Assembly: GCA_001599755.1 (NCBI GenBank)
Contig: BCHX01000006.1
Coordinates: 3,831,336-3,895,335, forward strand
Direction: 5' to 3'
DNA length: 64,000 bases
Source of the DNA: Gliomastix tumulicola
Lineage: Eukaryota > Ascomycota > Sordariomycetes > Hypocreales > Bionectriaceae
Positions 41,113 through 53,529 of the stretch are shown here, piece after piece. How positions within the stretch are numbered: the first letter of the stretch is position 1; every line of letters starts with the position of its first letter. The notes below the pieces were generated by a model. It saw only the letters and a program-made list of their open reading frames with translations, had not been told where the DNA came from and did no database searches. Made by a program: the position numbers and the translations under genes.

Positions 41113-42785
41113 TCAGACATGTAAGATCGTCGAGGCACCCTTCTCGCGAATACGCTGCCCGTAGCTGTAGAAGATAGCGGGAACAGGGAGAAAGGCGACA
41201 GAGACAAAGCCAAGGAGCGACGTCCCCCATCCAATGCCCAGCGAATCGTACATGTAATTGCCTGCCAGCGGCAGCAGGGCACCGCACATGCAGCGGAGGA
41301 GCGTGCTTGCGGCTGTTACCGATGCTGCATGCACCGTAAACGCGTCGACGAGATACATGGTGCTTGCCGTCTTTGTGCCCCCGAGACTAGTCAGCCAGAT
41401 TTGAGCACTCGAGATCGGAAAAATAGTGGTTGCTTACGTATGTGACGATAAGTCCTGCGCCCAGAAACCCCGTCCCGATGACAGGTGCGATCCAGTGTGT
41501 CTTTTTCTCCGCCGTCCAGGCATACCAGAACAGCCCGATCGGCACCAGAAATCCCCCGAGCGTCATGGTGGGAAGCCTGTACTCGGGCAGCATCTTGCCA
41601 CCGCTCTTTTTCGTCGCCAAGTATATGGACAGCTTGTCGGCCACGGCGCCGCTCATGGCTACGCCCACGAATGATCCGACCCCCATTCCCAGCGTTGCAA
41701 GTCCAGCCCTGCCGCTGTCAAAGCCGTACTGGTCCTTGAAGACCCGGGGGAATGTGGTGAAGCAGAGGTATAAGTAGCTGGAGACGACGGCAACGTATAG
41801 CGAGATGAGAAAGACAATGGGGGAGACGAGCATCCTTATCGGCCGCGTGATAGACCGAATGAATAGATCCCTGGGTGGCGATGGAGAGCCCTCCACGTCG
41901 AGCACCGACCGGAGATGGACATTGCCAGTTTCTCTGCGTAGTCGTCTTGTCTTGCGCTTCAGCAGCACGGGCGGATACGACTCATCCATCAAGGCAAAGA
42001 CTGCTACAGCCAAGACACCCGACACAATCGCCATGACCCAAAATGTCCATCGCCAACCAGCTGCGGGGAGCAGATAACCCCCCAAGACTGGACCGATGGC
42101 TTGCCCGAGGGATGCCCCGACAACGAATGCCGTGATGGGCGGTCCGCGCGTCTTCGGGACGAACAGGTCTGCGATAGTCCCGGGTCCGAGAGTGAGCGGG
42201 GAAGAAGCCGCCATGCCTGCGAGAAGCCGGAATACAATGAGCGAGCTGAGGCTGTTGGCTACGGCGCAGGCCATGTGGAAGATGACGGCCAGCCCAATGC
42301 ATGTCTTGTACAGGAGCGCCCGGCCGTACAATTCTGACAAGGGCGCAATAAGCATCGGTCCAAACGCGTACCCCATGAGGTAAATCGTTGTAACGAAGGT
42401 ACCGAGAGATGGACTCGTGCTGCCAAAGCGTGCCATGACATCTGGCGCAACAGAAGAGCTAATGGTAGAGCCAGTGTGCCTGCACTCTTGTAAGAAACGG
42501 ATGAGAACTATGCTTGGAGTTGGCTATTGCATACGAGACCATGACCATGAAAGAGACGAGACTGACCGACACAGTCTTCTTCGTGGAGGTCCAATTCAGA
42601 GGATTTTCCGGATCTTTGGCTCCCTCGAATTTGACGAGGTTTGGATCCACTACCAACGGTAGAGCTCTCTCGGCTTGAACATCGGTGGCATCGGCCACAT
42701 TGTGCGCATCTGCACCCTTGGGTAGCTCTGGCGGCTGCGCCGCGGAGTATTCGAACCCCAGCTCTGCCGGTTTGTTGGGCATCAT
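41113..42785 (-). CDS. MFS drug:H+ antiporter-type transporter (DHA1-like)
   Basis: Three exons, 42785-42535, 42479-41438 and 41370-41113, give 516 residues. After a hydrophilic N-terminal tail with DPENPLNW, the family start NW box, there are about 12 membrane helices. The motif A region is GYAFGPMLIAPLSELYGR, the helix 4 motif is FRLLAGMAASSPLTLGPG, and motif C is GASLGQAIGPVLGGYL. A charged loop of about 50 residues lies between helices 6 and 7. The last exon begins TASTMYLVDAF, typical of the helix 11 start; that splice uses acceptor CAAAG because the nearer TAG acceptor would break the frame. Such pumps export toxic compounds or metabolites at the plasma membrane. It is probably controlled by the adjacent Zn2Cys6 protein. 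Confidence 0.93.
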
Positions 42786-44792
42786 GGAGGATGGACAGCG
42801 CCTCAATAGACAGAGGGGGGGACAACGTAAAATGGAATATGAAGTTCTACTCGAAACGGGGCTGGCAAAGAGCTGTGCTATCACTTTTAAATCCATAGTC
42901 GGGCGTTGATTTATGTGCCAACTTCCGTGGGCGTTCCGTGCTCCACGGAACTTCCGCGGCAATTCCTACGACATGGCATCCCCGCTATCGATCACGGATC
43001 TATTGGGACAGCAGATCTAAGCGTGGGATACCCTAGAAAATCAAAAGGACAGGATCCATCTCCTCTTGGCTGAACACCCATCCATGATCTTTCTCGTTTC
43101 GATATGTGCGGCCCCCGCGATCGGCCGATAGCCAGTGATTTCTTGTTGCTTCGTGCTTCTTTTCAGCTCATGGGAACATCCGGAAGTCATGAAATAATAC
43201 TACCGAAGCTCATTGCATGTAAACCTAGAGGATCCCAGAACGCCTACCTAGTGTGCACGTCCCTCGCACTCCGCGACAAGTGGTTTCCAAGTCGTCGAGA
43301 GTTGTGCCGTGTGCAAATATATATAGTTCGATGTTCAACAGTATTTCTGAATACAAGATTGAATTTTCACCAAATGTGAATGAGCGATCACAGCCTATAG
43401 TCTATGTTTGCGAACCCTCTCCATTGGTGCCTCCTCTTGCGCTGTGGCAGACTTGCGTGTAATGAGTCCGCGTCTCATCATATGGGTAAATTATAGAGTC
43501 GGATAGAGATTGAATTCAGCCGCCAGCGCTAATTTTGGCCAGTGAAGACAGTATAGAAACTTCCCCTCGCCATTTGTTATGTGAAGTCGCGGTGGTGATG
43601 TCCGTTGCACCCGCTGATAGTGCTCGGGAACCAATCGCTGTGCACGGTTCTCAAGGGTATTCGGGCCTGTATGTAGAAGAACGTTGTTGTCTTCTCCTTG
43701 AGGGAGAAAGACTTTTGCGTGCTGTCTGATCAGTGCCAATCCTCTTGCTCCTGCATCATATTTAGAGCCCCTGGCCGGCCGGATGTACACAGGCCCATAG
43801 TCGATCCCATCCAATCGAAAAAGTCTTTGAGGAATCTGTGGGGGTCCAACATCCTGAAAGCGCGCATCCCTCCGAGGGCCTCAAGGCAGCGTAAGCCAGC
43901 ATCCCCGCATTCTTATTCGTCCGTGGCAATGAGAGATGGCGACGAGCAGTGAGGGGCTGATGCCGCTGCGGATACAATAGTGAGCACTTAGACAAATGAG
44001 CCATTGAGGTGACCTGTCACAGAGACAAGCGAGGCAAGCCGTAGGTAGAAGGTCAGGATAATTCGGTGATATCCTCGGACCCAAGTGATGTGCAATGCAA
44101 CCGCATGATGTTTTCCGACCTTGGCCGTACAAATCGGAGACACCCTCGTCGCGACGCATGGATGAAAAGCATGTAGATCAATGAATGACGGCCTACCCTT
44201 GGTACAGTATTGATGTGCTTACAATCCCCATCCTTCTGTCATCCGTGGCCAGCGTGATGCCAGCTGAACGATGGCTTGGCTATCCACTTTCCTGCAGCCG
44301 ATGAGAGTATTCCTTGTATTTCAGCTGGCTCCTGCTCCAATGATAGCCCGGCTCATGTGCCAACGTGTCGCTGCCACAATGTTGGCCAATCCTACCCTAC
44401 TCCAGTTGACAACATCGCAGAGGAGGCCCTGGAAGTATGTGTCGGGATTTCATGGCCGTAACGCCGCCGATTGCCCCCGCTGCTGACAGTCGGGATCGGG
44501 TTAAAACCTCAAGGCGAGCTCTTTTGCTTTTCCCAGGACCTGCACATTTGCTGCCTTTTTAACAATCCACCTGAGGTATTCCCTCCTCTTTCCCGTCAGC
44601 ATCTGACGTCGACAAAATAGGGAGCACGGCAAAACCAAAAGCAATCAAACCTGACAATATCATTAACCACATCATTTACCCATTGGCGGGCAGCGACGCT
44701 CGCTTCTGGGAATCGGCCTCGATACTCGTACTTGGACACACAACTGTTACCACGGCTGGCTCACGCTAGCTATCGCCCGCCAAGCTGCAGCC
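42786..44792. other. Intergenic, 2 kb
   Basis: Divergent spacer between the MFS gene and the large ankyrin gene. The first 200 bp hold the CGGAA motifs. A minus-strand frame at 43491-43814 continues upstream to a possible acceptor but has no start or donor I can support. Nothing else is seen. Confidence 0.5.
42920..42960. promoter_or_regulatory. Candidate operator pair in MFS promoter
   Basis: AACTTCCGTGG (42920-42930) and AACTTCCGCGG (42949-42959) lie about 135-175 bp before the MFS start. The second is part of CCACGGAACTTCCGCGG, a near palindrome matching the site at 40991 on the other strand. Confidence 0.5.
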
Positions 44793-47700
44793 ATGCTCGC
44801 TCTTAGCCTCATTCTAGCGTCATTACTAGATATAGCCATGGCTCAAGCGACGGATGCATGCGACCAGTGCGACAGCGCTAAAGATGATGGCGAGTTTGCA
44901 TTCAATTTATTCTCCGATGTTGCCCCGTATGTTCTCCTTGACTTCTGCTGTCCATCTGGCCCTGCGCGCTCATTCCATTTAACCCTGACGTGTTTGAATA
45001 CACATGGACTACCTGGAATTATTGGCTGGCTGCGAAGACTTTACGGTCGCTGATATGAATTCCTCAGAATCCTCGCACTCTTCGGGGAGCAATTTGGACG
45101 GCAGTTTATGAGCGAGAGCCTTATCTGGATGGACCACATCATCTTCGCCATGGTGCCCCTAGGCATTGTTGCCGCTATTACCGGCGCTATCCGTGTCCAG
45201 GGCCCTCGCATTGCCCGGGCTTTTATCGGCCGTGTAAGAGAGAACCGTGCACAGGTTGAGTTTGAGCTCTTATCCTCTACATCACACGAAGTAGGTGAGG
45301 CTTTCAACGGCAAAGGTATAGTGAGGGTTCTTGGGAGGCCTCATATTGCTGAATTCCTTATCTTTCCCAGCAAGTATGATGAGGTGGAAAGGTACTATAG
45401 CAGGCGGCAAACAAGCGAAGGCGGCAGTTTGACGGAAGAAGACCTTCAGACCTGTGGGATTCACTCTCTAGAATCTGTGGTTCAGTCGCCTTCCAACCTG
45501 ATGCATTGCGATGGTACGTTGGTAGCAGCCCAAATCACGAGGGTTGTAAAATATGCTCATACATCACAGAATATCGGGGCTTCGCCTTGAACTTGATTCC
45601 GTCCGTCGCAAAAGGGGTGTCCGACTACTTCAGGTCGCAGAAGGCCGCAGAGACCGACACAGAGGCCGCCGCCCCGCGATCATCTGAAGCGAGATCAAAG
45701 GACTTCACCCGTCCACACAAAAGAAACCTCGGACCGCCAAATCTCCAGCTGAATCTTGCGTCTGATCGTATAGATGATGGTGGGAAGAAAAGGAAAATCG
45801 AAATGATGTTAGCCACCGTCATCTCCCTTGTTGTGCAGATAGGGCTTGTTGTCCTAGCGGTCGTGACGACCCAGTACGGGCCCGTACGACAGTCCATTGC
45901 CTTTGGCGATCCCAAGGTCTACGGGCTCCCCTGCTACGTCGCTGGTTCCATCCTACTTTCTCTGGGCGTGGCGTTCTGCTCGTACGTGGTGGAAAAGAAC
46001 ACCAAGGAATTCGCCTGGACTGTCCCTGGCGGCGAAAAGGCGAGCCGTCGCGACTCAAATTCTCACCTCATTTATCTCCAGCGAGGCCAGACCGTCAATG
46101 ACCAAGCGTTCGACCCTTACATCATCTTCGGTGGTCAGAAGTTTGAGGTTGTTGCTTCAGCACGGGCTGACTCGGTCGGCGAAAGATCGACACCAGCTGA
46201 TATTCTAGTACGGTTTCAACTCCTTTCTTTCGGTTACTGATCCCTGTCTACTCATCCATTTGTTCATCTGAACGCTCGCTGATGTATCGTTCCTGCATTT
46301 CAGGAGCGTAATCCAGATAGCTCTCAATTTTATTGGGAATACGCGACTGCCATAGCTGGTGCTGTGACCGGGGTGGGCTTCACCTTGCAGTTCATGGGCC
46401 TTCGTGGCCTCGCATATCCGTGCTCTATTGCGCAGATACTTGCCATCATCTTCATGACTCTTCTCAGGGCTACTATACGGAGACGCATGGGTCGCGAGCC
46501 TGCAAACTCTACGGCGGTGGAGGGCAATGAGTTAGAGGACCTCGCTACACACATTGCGTACTGCCCCCCAGTCAGAGAGTTTCGCGGCCCCGACAACAAC
46601 AACGCGCCGTATCGAGTAAAAAGGGGTTTCCCAGGTGCTCTGGCCCGCGCTCAGCGGACCTTCCGCTGGAAGGTTGAGCTCCCTGAATTGAGCAAAGGCG
46701 GACCTACTTGGTCGCCGTCCACATCCTTGCGGCGTCAGATGACACCAGATTCGGCGAGCGCGGAGGATGCTACGTCAGTCGCAGTCGCAGCCAGCGGATA
46801 TGCAACCCGATGCAGGCACCCTAGCATCATAAGCACAGCGTCATTCCAGCAGGAATCTCAATCAGGCTCAGCCTCTCAGGAAGACGGCGTCTCGCATTAT
46901 TCAAGTTTGGAAGAGGACTACTTCTCGCCAGCTTCTAGCGAGCAGTTAGTAAGAGTCCGCAAACGACTTGGTGACCTGTGTCAGTGGCCCTCGAAAACAT
47001 CCAGATATACCATCTCTTTGTGCAGATCTATCGAGGCTTTCATGGAAGCGTTCTTTCCAGCCGAGCCCAATGCCGACGACAAGCATTCTGACTTCAATGA
47101 GAATCATTTGAGCAAGACAACATTCGAATGGAAGTTAAGGGCGCGGGGACCAGGAAGGAGTACGGACACGATTGCCTTCCAAATACACCGAGAGCAAGGA
47201 AACAGAAAATGGAAGATTAGCACCGGAAAAGTCGATGCTGTCCTAAGCCTATGGGTGGCATCCGTCGAGGCTGAGTTGAAAGAAAGTCAGCATAATAGTC
47301 GGAAGAAAGAGAATGAGGACCGCAGCGGGTCATCCTCAACACAGCAACATACGCCGCCCACAACCGACTTTGACTGGATACGAGAGAGAGCAGTGAAGGA
47401 TTCCACAAATGTCAGGTTCTTTCGCATTCTCGGCGACAACAGTGATGGGGTGCTAAAACGCGACCTTGGGTGGTGGGTAGGAGATCGGGTATTCCTCCGT
47501 GGTGTCTCCCACGATGATGACTCGGAGGTTCCCATCAATCTGACCATTGGTTTCGACCGCTATTCGATCGAAGGTAAGTTACTCGTGTACTTCGTTTACC
47601 GGGTTTGGTCTTGCAACTAATCAAGATACTGATTTCAAGGGTTAGGCCCTTCGGATGAAGGGGCGTCGTCAACTACAAGAGCGGCGTCGAACGCAGAGAC

Positions 47701-50700
47701 ATCGTCAGGTTGGAGGGCGTCGTCAGATGCAGGGACGTCGTCAGATGCAAGGACGATGTCAGATGCAAGGACGATGTCAGATGCAAGGACGATGTCAGAT
47801 GCAAGGACGATGTCAGATGCAAGGACGATGTCAGATGCAAGGACGTCTTCGGATACGAGGACGTCGTCGGTTGCATGGACGTCATCAGAACCAGAATCCA
47901 ACGCCGTGGAGGAGGTGATCCTAGTAGAGGAGGCCCCCCTCCATACAATACTTATCCAACACCTTTTCACGACCTTTGTTTGGGCTATTTCTGAGGAGCT
48001 TTGCGCCGTATGTCTCCCTCTCAGCTTTGGCGACTCACCTTCGGAGGTAAAGATCGACGGCCGCGATAGATTTCAAATGGATAAATTCCATGAAACCTGG
48101 TATCTACCGAGGCTTTCCCATGCCAAGCTCACTGCCCTCATTGAACAAATCAAAGGCTATGGCATGGGCAGCGAGGACGATATACTGCTTTGTGTCATTC
48201 CGGCTCTCAGCTTCAGGGATCTCTTGCCAAACCGCGCTATACTTCAACTGCTACCACCGTTGAAGGGAGATAAGGGCTGGGTGGCGACCGCGCGCTGCTA
48301 CCACGATCTACTGGAGACGAAGCTGAGAAAGCAGAAACCTGAGAACTTGACCTATTGCGTTGTTGCCTATGCCATGGACTTTGTCTACTTTGCCTATCAG
48401 CCATATGACGAGATTTTCAGGCCTGAAGAGGAGCTCAACCGCCTGTTCAAAGAAATCGTTATCAAGCTTGGCTCGCCGAGCTTCCTGCAGGTCGTTCTGG
48501 TGTTGGCTCCAATGCATAGCTATCAGGGCCGGCGAGAGGCGTTTGGTCAGATTTTCAAGCAGTACGCGCAACCAGAAGCCGCGTCTGTCACGATGTACGA
48601 AGATAAGGATATGGTAATGTCCCTTGAGTATCCTCGAATGGTTCTCGGCTTTTCGAGATACCATGAACACACGCTTCCCCAAAGATATTCCGATGAAATG
48701 CTCAGTCGTAGGTCCCTTCACTCCCTCACCAGCGTCTCCGGATACTGACCCGAATTATTCCAGAAAGAGAGGCAGCGATGCAAGACATCTTTGGATGGAC
48801 ACTCGTGCACTACACCGGTTCGCTCCGATTTCGACGAAGCGGTCGTTCTTATTCGTTGGAAGGACAGATAATTAGTATCTACTACAACAATGTCACAGCC
48901 AGCAGCAGCCAGCCACCTCTGGACCGGTTCAGAAGAGGTCCTATGCACGTTGCTACGCTGAATCAGAATGTCGATATGATCGAGTTTTTGCTCGAACCAC
49001 TGCAAAGCAGCGAGGAAAAGTTATACGCTGTCAAGGGGAGAGCCTTTGACGGCATGACGCCGCTTCATCTCGTCGTCCAGAACGACAGCTGGGACTGCTT
49101 GGACTTACTCATCAAAGCAGGTGCTGAGATGGATAGCGATGACATCTGGGGTCGCCAGCCAATCCATATTGCCGCTCGATGGGCTAGGAAGGAAGCGCTG
49201 GACTTGATCCTGAAGACAAAGAGGTGGTCGTTCGCATCCGATAGCCTCGGCCACACTCCGATCGATTATCTCCTAGCCACAGATGACAGTAACCAGCGCA
49301 TCACGGATCAGGCAAGGCTAGAAATATTTGTCAAGTTCTATTTCAAGAACTCCGAATGGGTGGACCAGCGAGGGAAGACGTTTCTCCACCATGCGATCCA
49401 GAAAACAGACACAGAAACGGTCCAGACACTGATCAGAGACAATATCGAGATCACCCATGCAGACGCGGAGGGGCGCACCCCGCTAATGCTCGCGGCGGAA
49501 CATAACATGAAGCAGATCGTCAACGACCTGCTTGAGCCCAATGGGGCGGTCGTAAGAGAACACAAGCAGGACCATCAGGACACCGATGGCAACTCGGCAG
49601 CCCACCATGTCTTGACTAACAACAAACATTCCTATGCGAACGATTTCGAACGCGTAGACGTACTTCGGGTCTTGCACCGCGCAGGATGCGGCTTGGCCAT
49701 GGAGAACTCGAATGGGAATACAGTGCTAGTCGAGGCACTGCTCCGAAACTACGAGCCGGTAGCAGCGTACCTCCTGGCACCGAGTGAAGAAGGTATAGCG
49801 AAAGCCATCGGCAGGGTCAAGAGCACTCTGCTATATGAGGCATGCCTCGCTGGATCGGCCGACGCTGTTCGGACGATACTTCATTTGTGTGACAGCAGCG
49901 CGAATCCGGCACTGAGTGCTGCTGATCTCATCAATGCCATAGGCGACGACACGGACGAGAATAATACACCGATAACAATATCATGCGCACGCGGTCACAC
50001 CGAGATTATTAAGATGCTTGTTGCCGACGAGAGGACAGATCTCAACTGGGCTGCGACAAGGCGGCGCGGTGGGACCCCATTGCACATCGTCGCCTCGCGT
50101 GGTAATCTAGAAGCGTTATCCTTGCTCTTGGAACACTGGCCCGCCAGAGTCAAGACTGATGTTTTCAACAATGACTACAAGACGCCGTTGGATTGCGCAA
50201 TCCGTTTCAGAAAGATGGATTGTGCCGAGAAGTTGCTTAGACACCTTCTAATGTCCAAGCCGTATCAGAAGAACCACGTCGAGAGTATTCCGGGCCGCAG
50301 GGGGCCTAGAAATAGGAACAAACGTCTGAATGACTTGGTCCTCAAGGTCATGGGCCCAATGGCTGAAGACATGTCGCTGACGGACGATGATCTGGCGTGG
50401 CTCGTCCACGTAACCAAGGGCTTGGACTGCTGGAGTCTATGCGACCTGTTCATGCGGAGAGCTTTGAAGACATCCGCCTGGCAGCAGATTCCCGACCTGT
50501 ATCAGATTGCTCTGGGAGCGGACAGCGCTTACCTTCTCACTGAGTTATTTGACAAGGGAGTTGATCGCAACAACATCAACGACGAGGATGGCTGGTCTTT
50601 GGAATACTATGCACAACGGTTCAACAAGGGGGGTCTCCTGAATATGGTTCTCCAAGATTTGAATCTGCCCGAACTGCCTGCACAGGTACCGACAACATAC

Positions 50701-51531
50701 GGGATGCCGGGAAGGCTGCTCTGGGATGACAAAAAGGGCCATGTCTCAATACGACCCTGTAACGAGGCGGATCACAATGACTGCAGCAGGGTCAACGGTA
50801 TGCTTATTCATCGTTCAATATGCGAGCAAATTAATAATAACTGACAATCCGTTCCAGAAGTCTACGTCAAGAATGCGAGGGATACAGATTTCCTCTGCCT
50901 TCGGAGTCAGCACAGTATATCTCCCTCTCCATCACAAAGCCATTTCTACTACGAAGTCAAGATACTCCAAGATAGTGACGCCAAGTAAGATAACCCTACA
51001 CTCGCATCCCCGGTAGTATGCGACGGCTTACAGCTAGTATAGCGTTCTATGTCTCGGATTTGGCAGGCATTACACACCAGAAACCCTCTACCCAGATCGC
51101 GATCATGGGGCCTGGGCATGGGATTGCGGCGAAGAACCGAATTCCGTCAACCGTTACCGAAGTGGTGGGCGGTACTCTCGCCACGCCCACAAAAGCAAGC
51201 TCCGTTCCGGGGACGTCGCTGGTCTTTTCATGCATACGGCCACCGGGGAGGTTTTCTGCACATTCAATGGGAGGAAGCTTGATTTCGGTAAGTGACTTGT
51301 CCGCAAGCTGATTAGTTAATGTTGTATTTAAGGTGTTGATGTTGCGTGGTTGCAGATCCTGAGATTCGGGTTCTAATCCAGCGGGCCGACTTTCATTTTG
51401 GGAAAACATACCCATTGGTGGGATTTTCCACTTCTCAAGACGGTGTTGGGCTTCGTTTTGAGGTTAACTTTGAAGGACCACCGAAGCATCCATTCTTATA
51501 TAAAGGTCCTGAGATACACGGTACGGGCTGA
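44793..51531 (+). CDS. Large membrane-anchored ankyrin-repeat protein with C-terminal SPRY domain
   Basis: Nine exons (44793-44926, 45068-45513, 45570-46207, 46304-47573, 47640-48707, 48764-50797, 50858-50984, 51043-51287, 51356-51531) join in phase to 2045 residues. The start MLALSLILASLLDIAMA looks like a signal or first helix. Further hydrophobic helices occur at FAMVPLGIVAAITGAI, VISLVVQIGLVVLAVV, VAGSILLSLGVAFCSYVV, AIAGAVTGVGFTLQF and IAQILAIIFMTLL, so the N-terminal third is membrane-embedded. Residues 830-910 include a six-residue tandem repeat (SDARTM). Ankyrin repeats run from about 1230 to 1700 (MTPLHLVVQNDSWDCLDLLI; GTPLHIVASRGNLEALSLLL). The last 180 residues form a SPRY domain (VLCLGFG, FCTFNGRKLDF, YPLVGFS). 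The family is fungus-specific; function is unknown, with a receptor or scaffold role plausible. Confidence 0.85.
47723..47890 (+). repeat. 18-bp coding minisatellite in the ankyrin-SPRY gene
   Basis: Units begin at 47723, 47741, 47759, 47777, 47795, 47813 and 47831. Five (47741-47830) are identical copies of TCAGATGCAAGGACGATG; decayed units continue to about 47890. The period is a multiple of three, so copy number can change without breaking the frame. It encodes repeated SDARTM hexapeptides between the membrane and ankyrin regions. Confidence 0.95.
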
Positions 51532-52354
51532 CACGAACTGACTCATTTAATACAAGACGCTCTCTCTATCCATTACTGGTTCGACAATCTACTATGCCAT
51601 AATCCCTTTTTACGCACGACTCAACCTCCTACTTGCCCTTTCATATCTTCCACCTTCAAAAAGACCCAACACAAAATCACCTTACGCCCCAGCTTTACTT
51701 CATTATGAAATATCATCACAACGAAGATGTAGTTCTAGCGCAGTCAGCGCACTTCTAGCCCTCCTAGCATCTCTTAATAGTAGCTACGTCGTATGCAGCA
51801 AGTGCTCGTTCTCAGAAACAGTCCTGACCTTGCTCAATTCATATATTTCGCCTCAATGCTACGGGCAAGCCTCGCGAACGAGCTAGAGTAGGATGGGCAA
51901 GACATCGTGATCAGAATAAATCAAAAGAGGTTGGAAGGTGAGTTTGAAAACGACAACGGTCCTTACAGTGACCTTGCTACTATCACTTTGAGCTTCGCCA
52001 ATGAACTCCAACGCTGAATCGCCTGGCTGTAGAGTAATGTGCAAACCTCATCTTACCAGTCGCTCGACCTAACAATATTGTCGACGTTCTCACAAGCCTC
52101 GATCTCCTGCTAATAATCAAGAGGAGCCACAATCGGAGGCTCCCGCAGGCCTGAAAGCGGACTACGTCACAAAAGCTATCACAGGCCCCAGGCATATTAA
52201 CCTTTACAGTCGTAAGCATGGCGCCAGCCCGATTACAAACCGTTACAGACCCCGGTAGCGACTAGAATGAGGTGATCACACCATCGTAGAGGCGACTATG
52301 CTCTGCGTCGGCGATCCTACTGGCTAGTCTTGACGAAGTCTCTCTGACCTGTGG
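51532..52354. other. Degenerate or intergenic sequence, about 820 bp
   Basis: No intact gene. Stops are frequent in all frames. The right part may be the decayed 5' half of the P450 remnant that follows, but I cannot align it. Confidence 0.45.
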
Positions 52355-53294
52355 TGCTTCTTGCTCCCGCTAAGGTCAATACTCATGGAACAGTGGCGCC
52401 GGCTCAACAGTTATCTGTCAGCAACCCTTCAAGCCAGGCTTTTGTCCAGGAGTCAAGCCGATCCGCCCTCGATATTCGATCACATCGTGGACCTAAAGCC
52501 CTGTTTTACTAGCGAAGAGTTGATACGCATAGAACTCCTTAGTAGTGGCGGGCATGCATACTGCCGCCACTAGTTTGACGCAGCTAGTTTATGACATGGC
52601 AGCGCATCCAGAGCAAGCACGTGAGCTTCCCTGCGAAGTCTTGAGCGGGCATTCGACAGCCAGTAGATCAAAAGGAGTCTAGGCGGGTTGGAAAAGCTAG
52701 ATAGCTAGATGAAGGAGGGCCAACACATGTCTCCCGCCGATCTCAGTGAGTGTCTTGTCATTTTTGTCCGTGGATATAGCTACCTTCCAACGACAAGCAA
52801 CAAAAGTCTTTCAAGCTCCGGTCAGGCATCTCGATTCCCAAAGGCAACAAACTGGAGATTGCTACAGCGTCGATCCACTTCGACGATGAGGGTTTCGCCA
52901 ATGCCTCGACGACATTCAACCCTCTGCAGTACTATGACATGCGCGAGACGGAGCATCAATACGTCAGCACGGGGAAACACGATCTATCATGGGGCTGTGG
53001 GTGCCATGCCTGTACCGGATGATACTTTGCCGACCTCGAGATGATTTTGTTTGCCGAACTTGTACGACGATGTGACATTAAGATGAACGACGGCTCAGCG
53101 AGGCACAAGAAGTTCGGGTTCCAGACAAATATGAGTGCTTCAGTACTTTGATCTATCTGGATGACAAAATACTAATCGCAATTCTCTAGGTCATGCCTGA
53201 TCCTCATGGCACAGGCTTGGTGAGGGCGGCTCGGGAGCATGAGCAGAAAAGGAGAGGTCTTCTTCCTGTGCCACCGAGACGCCCCCAACCCTAG
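52355..53294 (+). pseudogene. Decayed cytochrome P450 (C-terminal half)
   Basis: P450 landmarks appear in order across broken frames: PPSIFDHIVD before helix I, the helix I/J segment TQLVYDMAAHPEQAREL (about 52572-52630), a helix K remnant MKEGQHMSPADL (52709), IPKGNKLEIATASIHFDD, FNPLQYYDMRETEH, and the haem loop SWGCGCHACTG at 52987-53019. The haem Cys is kept. The helix K ExxR arginine reads His (CAC, 52724-52726), the haem-loop basic residue reads Cys (TGC), and the Arg after TG reads stop TGA (53020-53022). These are the changes expected from C-to-T or G-to-A transitions. Further stops lie at about 52702 and upstream. A 3' exon after a TCTAG acceptor near 53189 still ends in frame. The gene cannot make an active P450. 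Confidence 0.8.
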
Positions 53295-53529
53295 ATTTGT
53301 TGCGTAACCTGAGAATTCTTGTAGTTCTTTAGAGGAAACCACATCGCCATAATGCAGCCAGGAACACTGTCATTGTTTAATATTCCGACCTGAAGAACGT
53401 TGGGGGTCTTCCCGGATGAAACTGTTCATGCGTTGTTTCCCAGGCCTCATATCCGATGAAGTCACCGGCCCTAGCAAAACATACTAGTTCTCTAACTAGA
53501 CAAGGCTTTTGTCGACTACCACTTCTTTT

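Noticed and set aside
43491..44004. Minus-strand frames that might form a two-exon gene
   Set aside because: The 3' frame has a plausible acceptor (TTTCAG) but no acceptable donor joins the upstream ATG frame, and no family is recognisable.
47574..47760. Two separate genes instead of one ankyrin-SPRY gene
   Set aside because: A normal GTAAGT..CAAG intron at 47574-47639 keeps the frame, and there is no stop or promoter-like gap between the parts, though RNA evidence would settle it.
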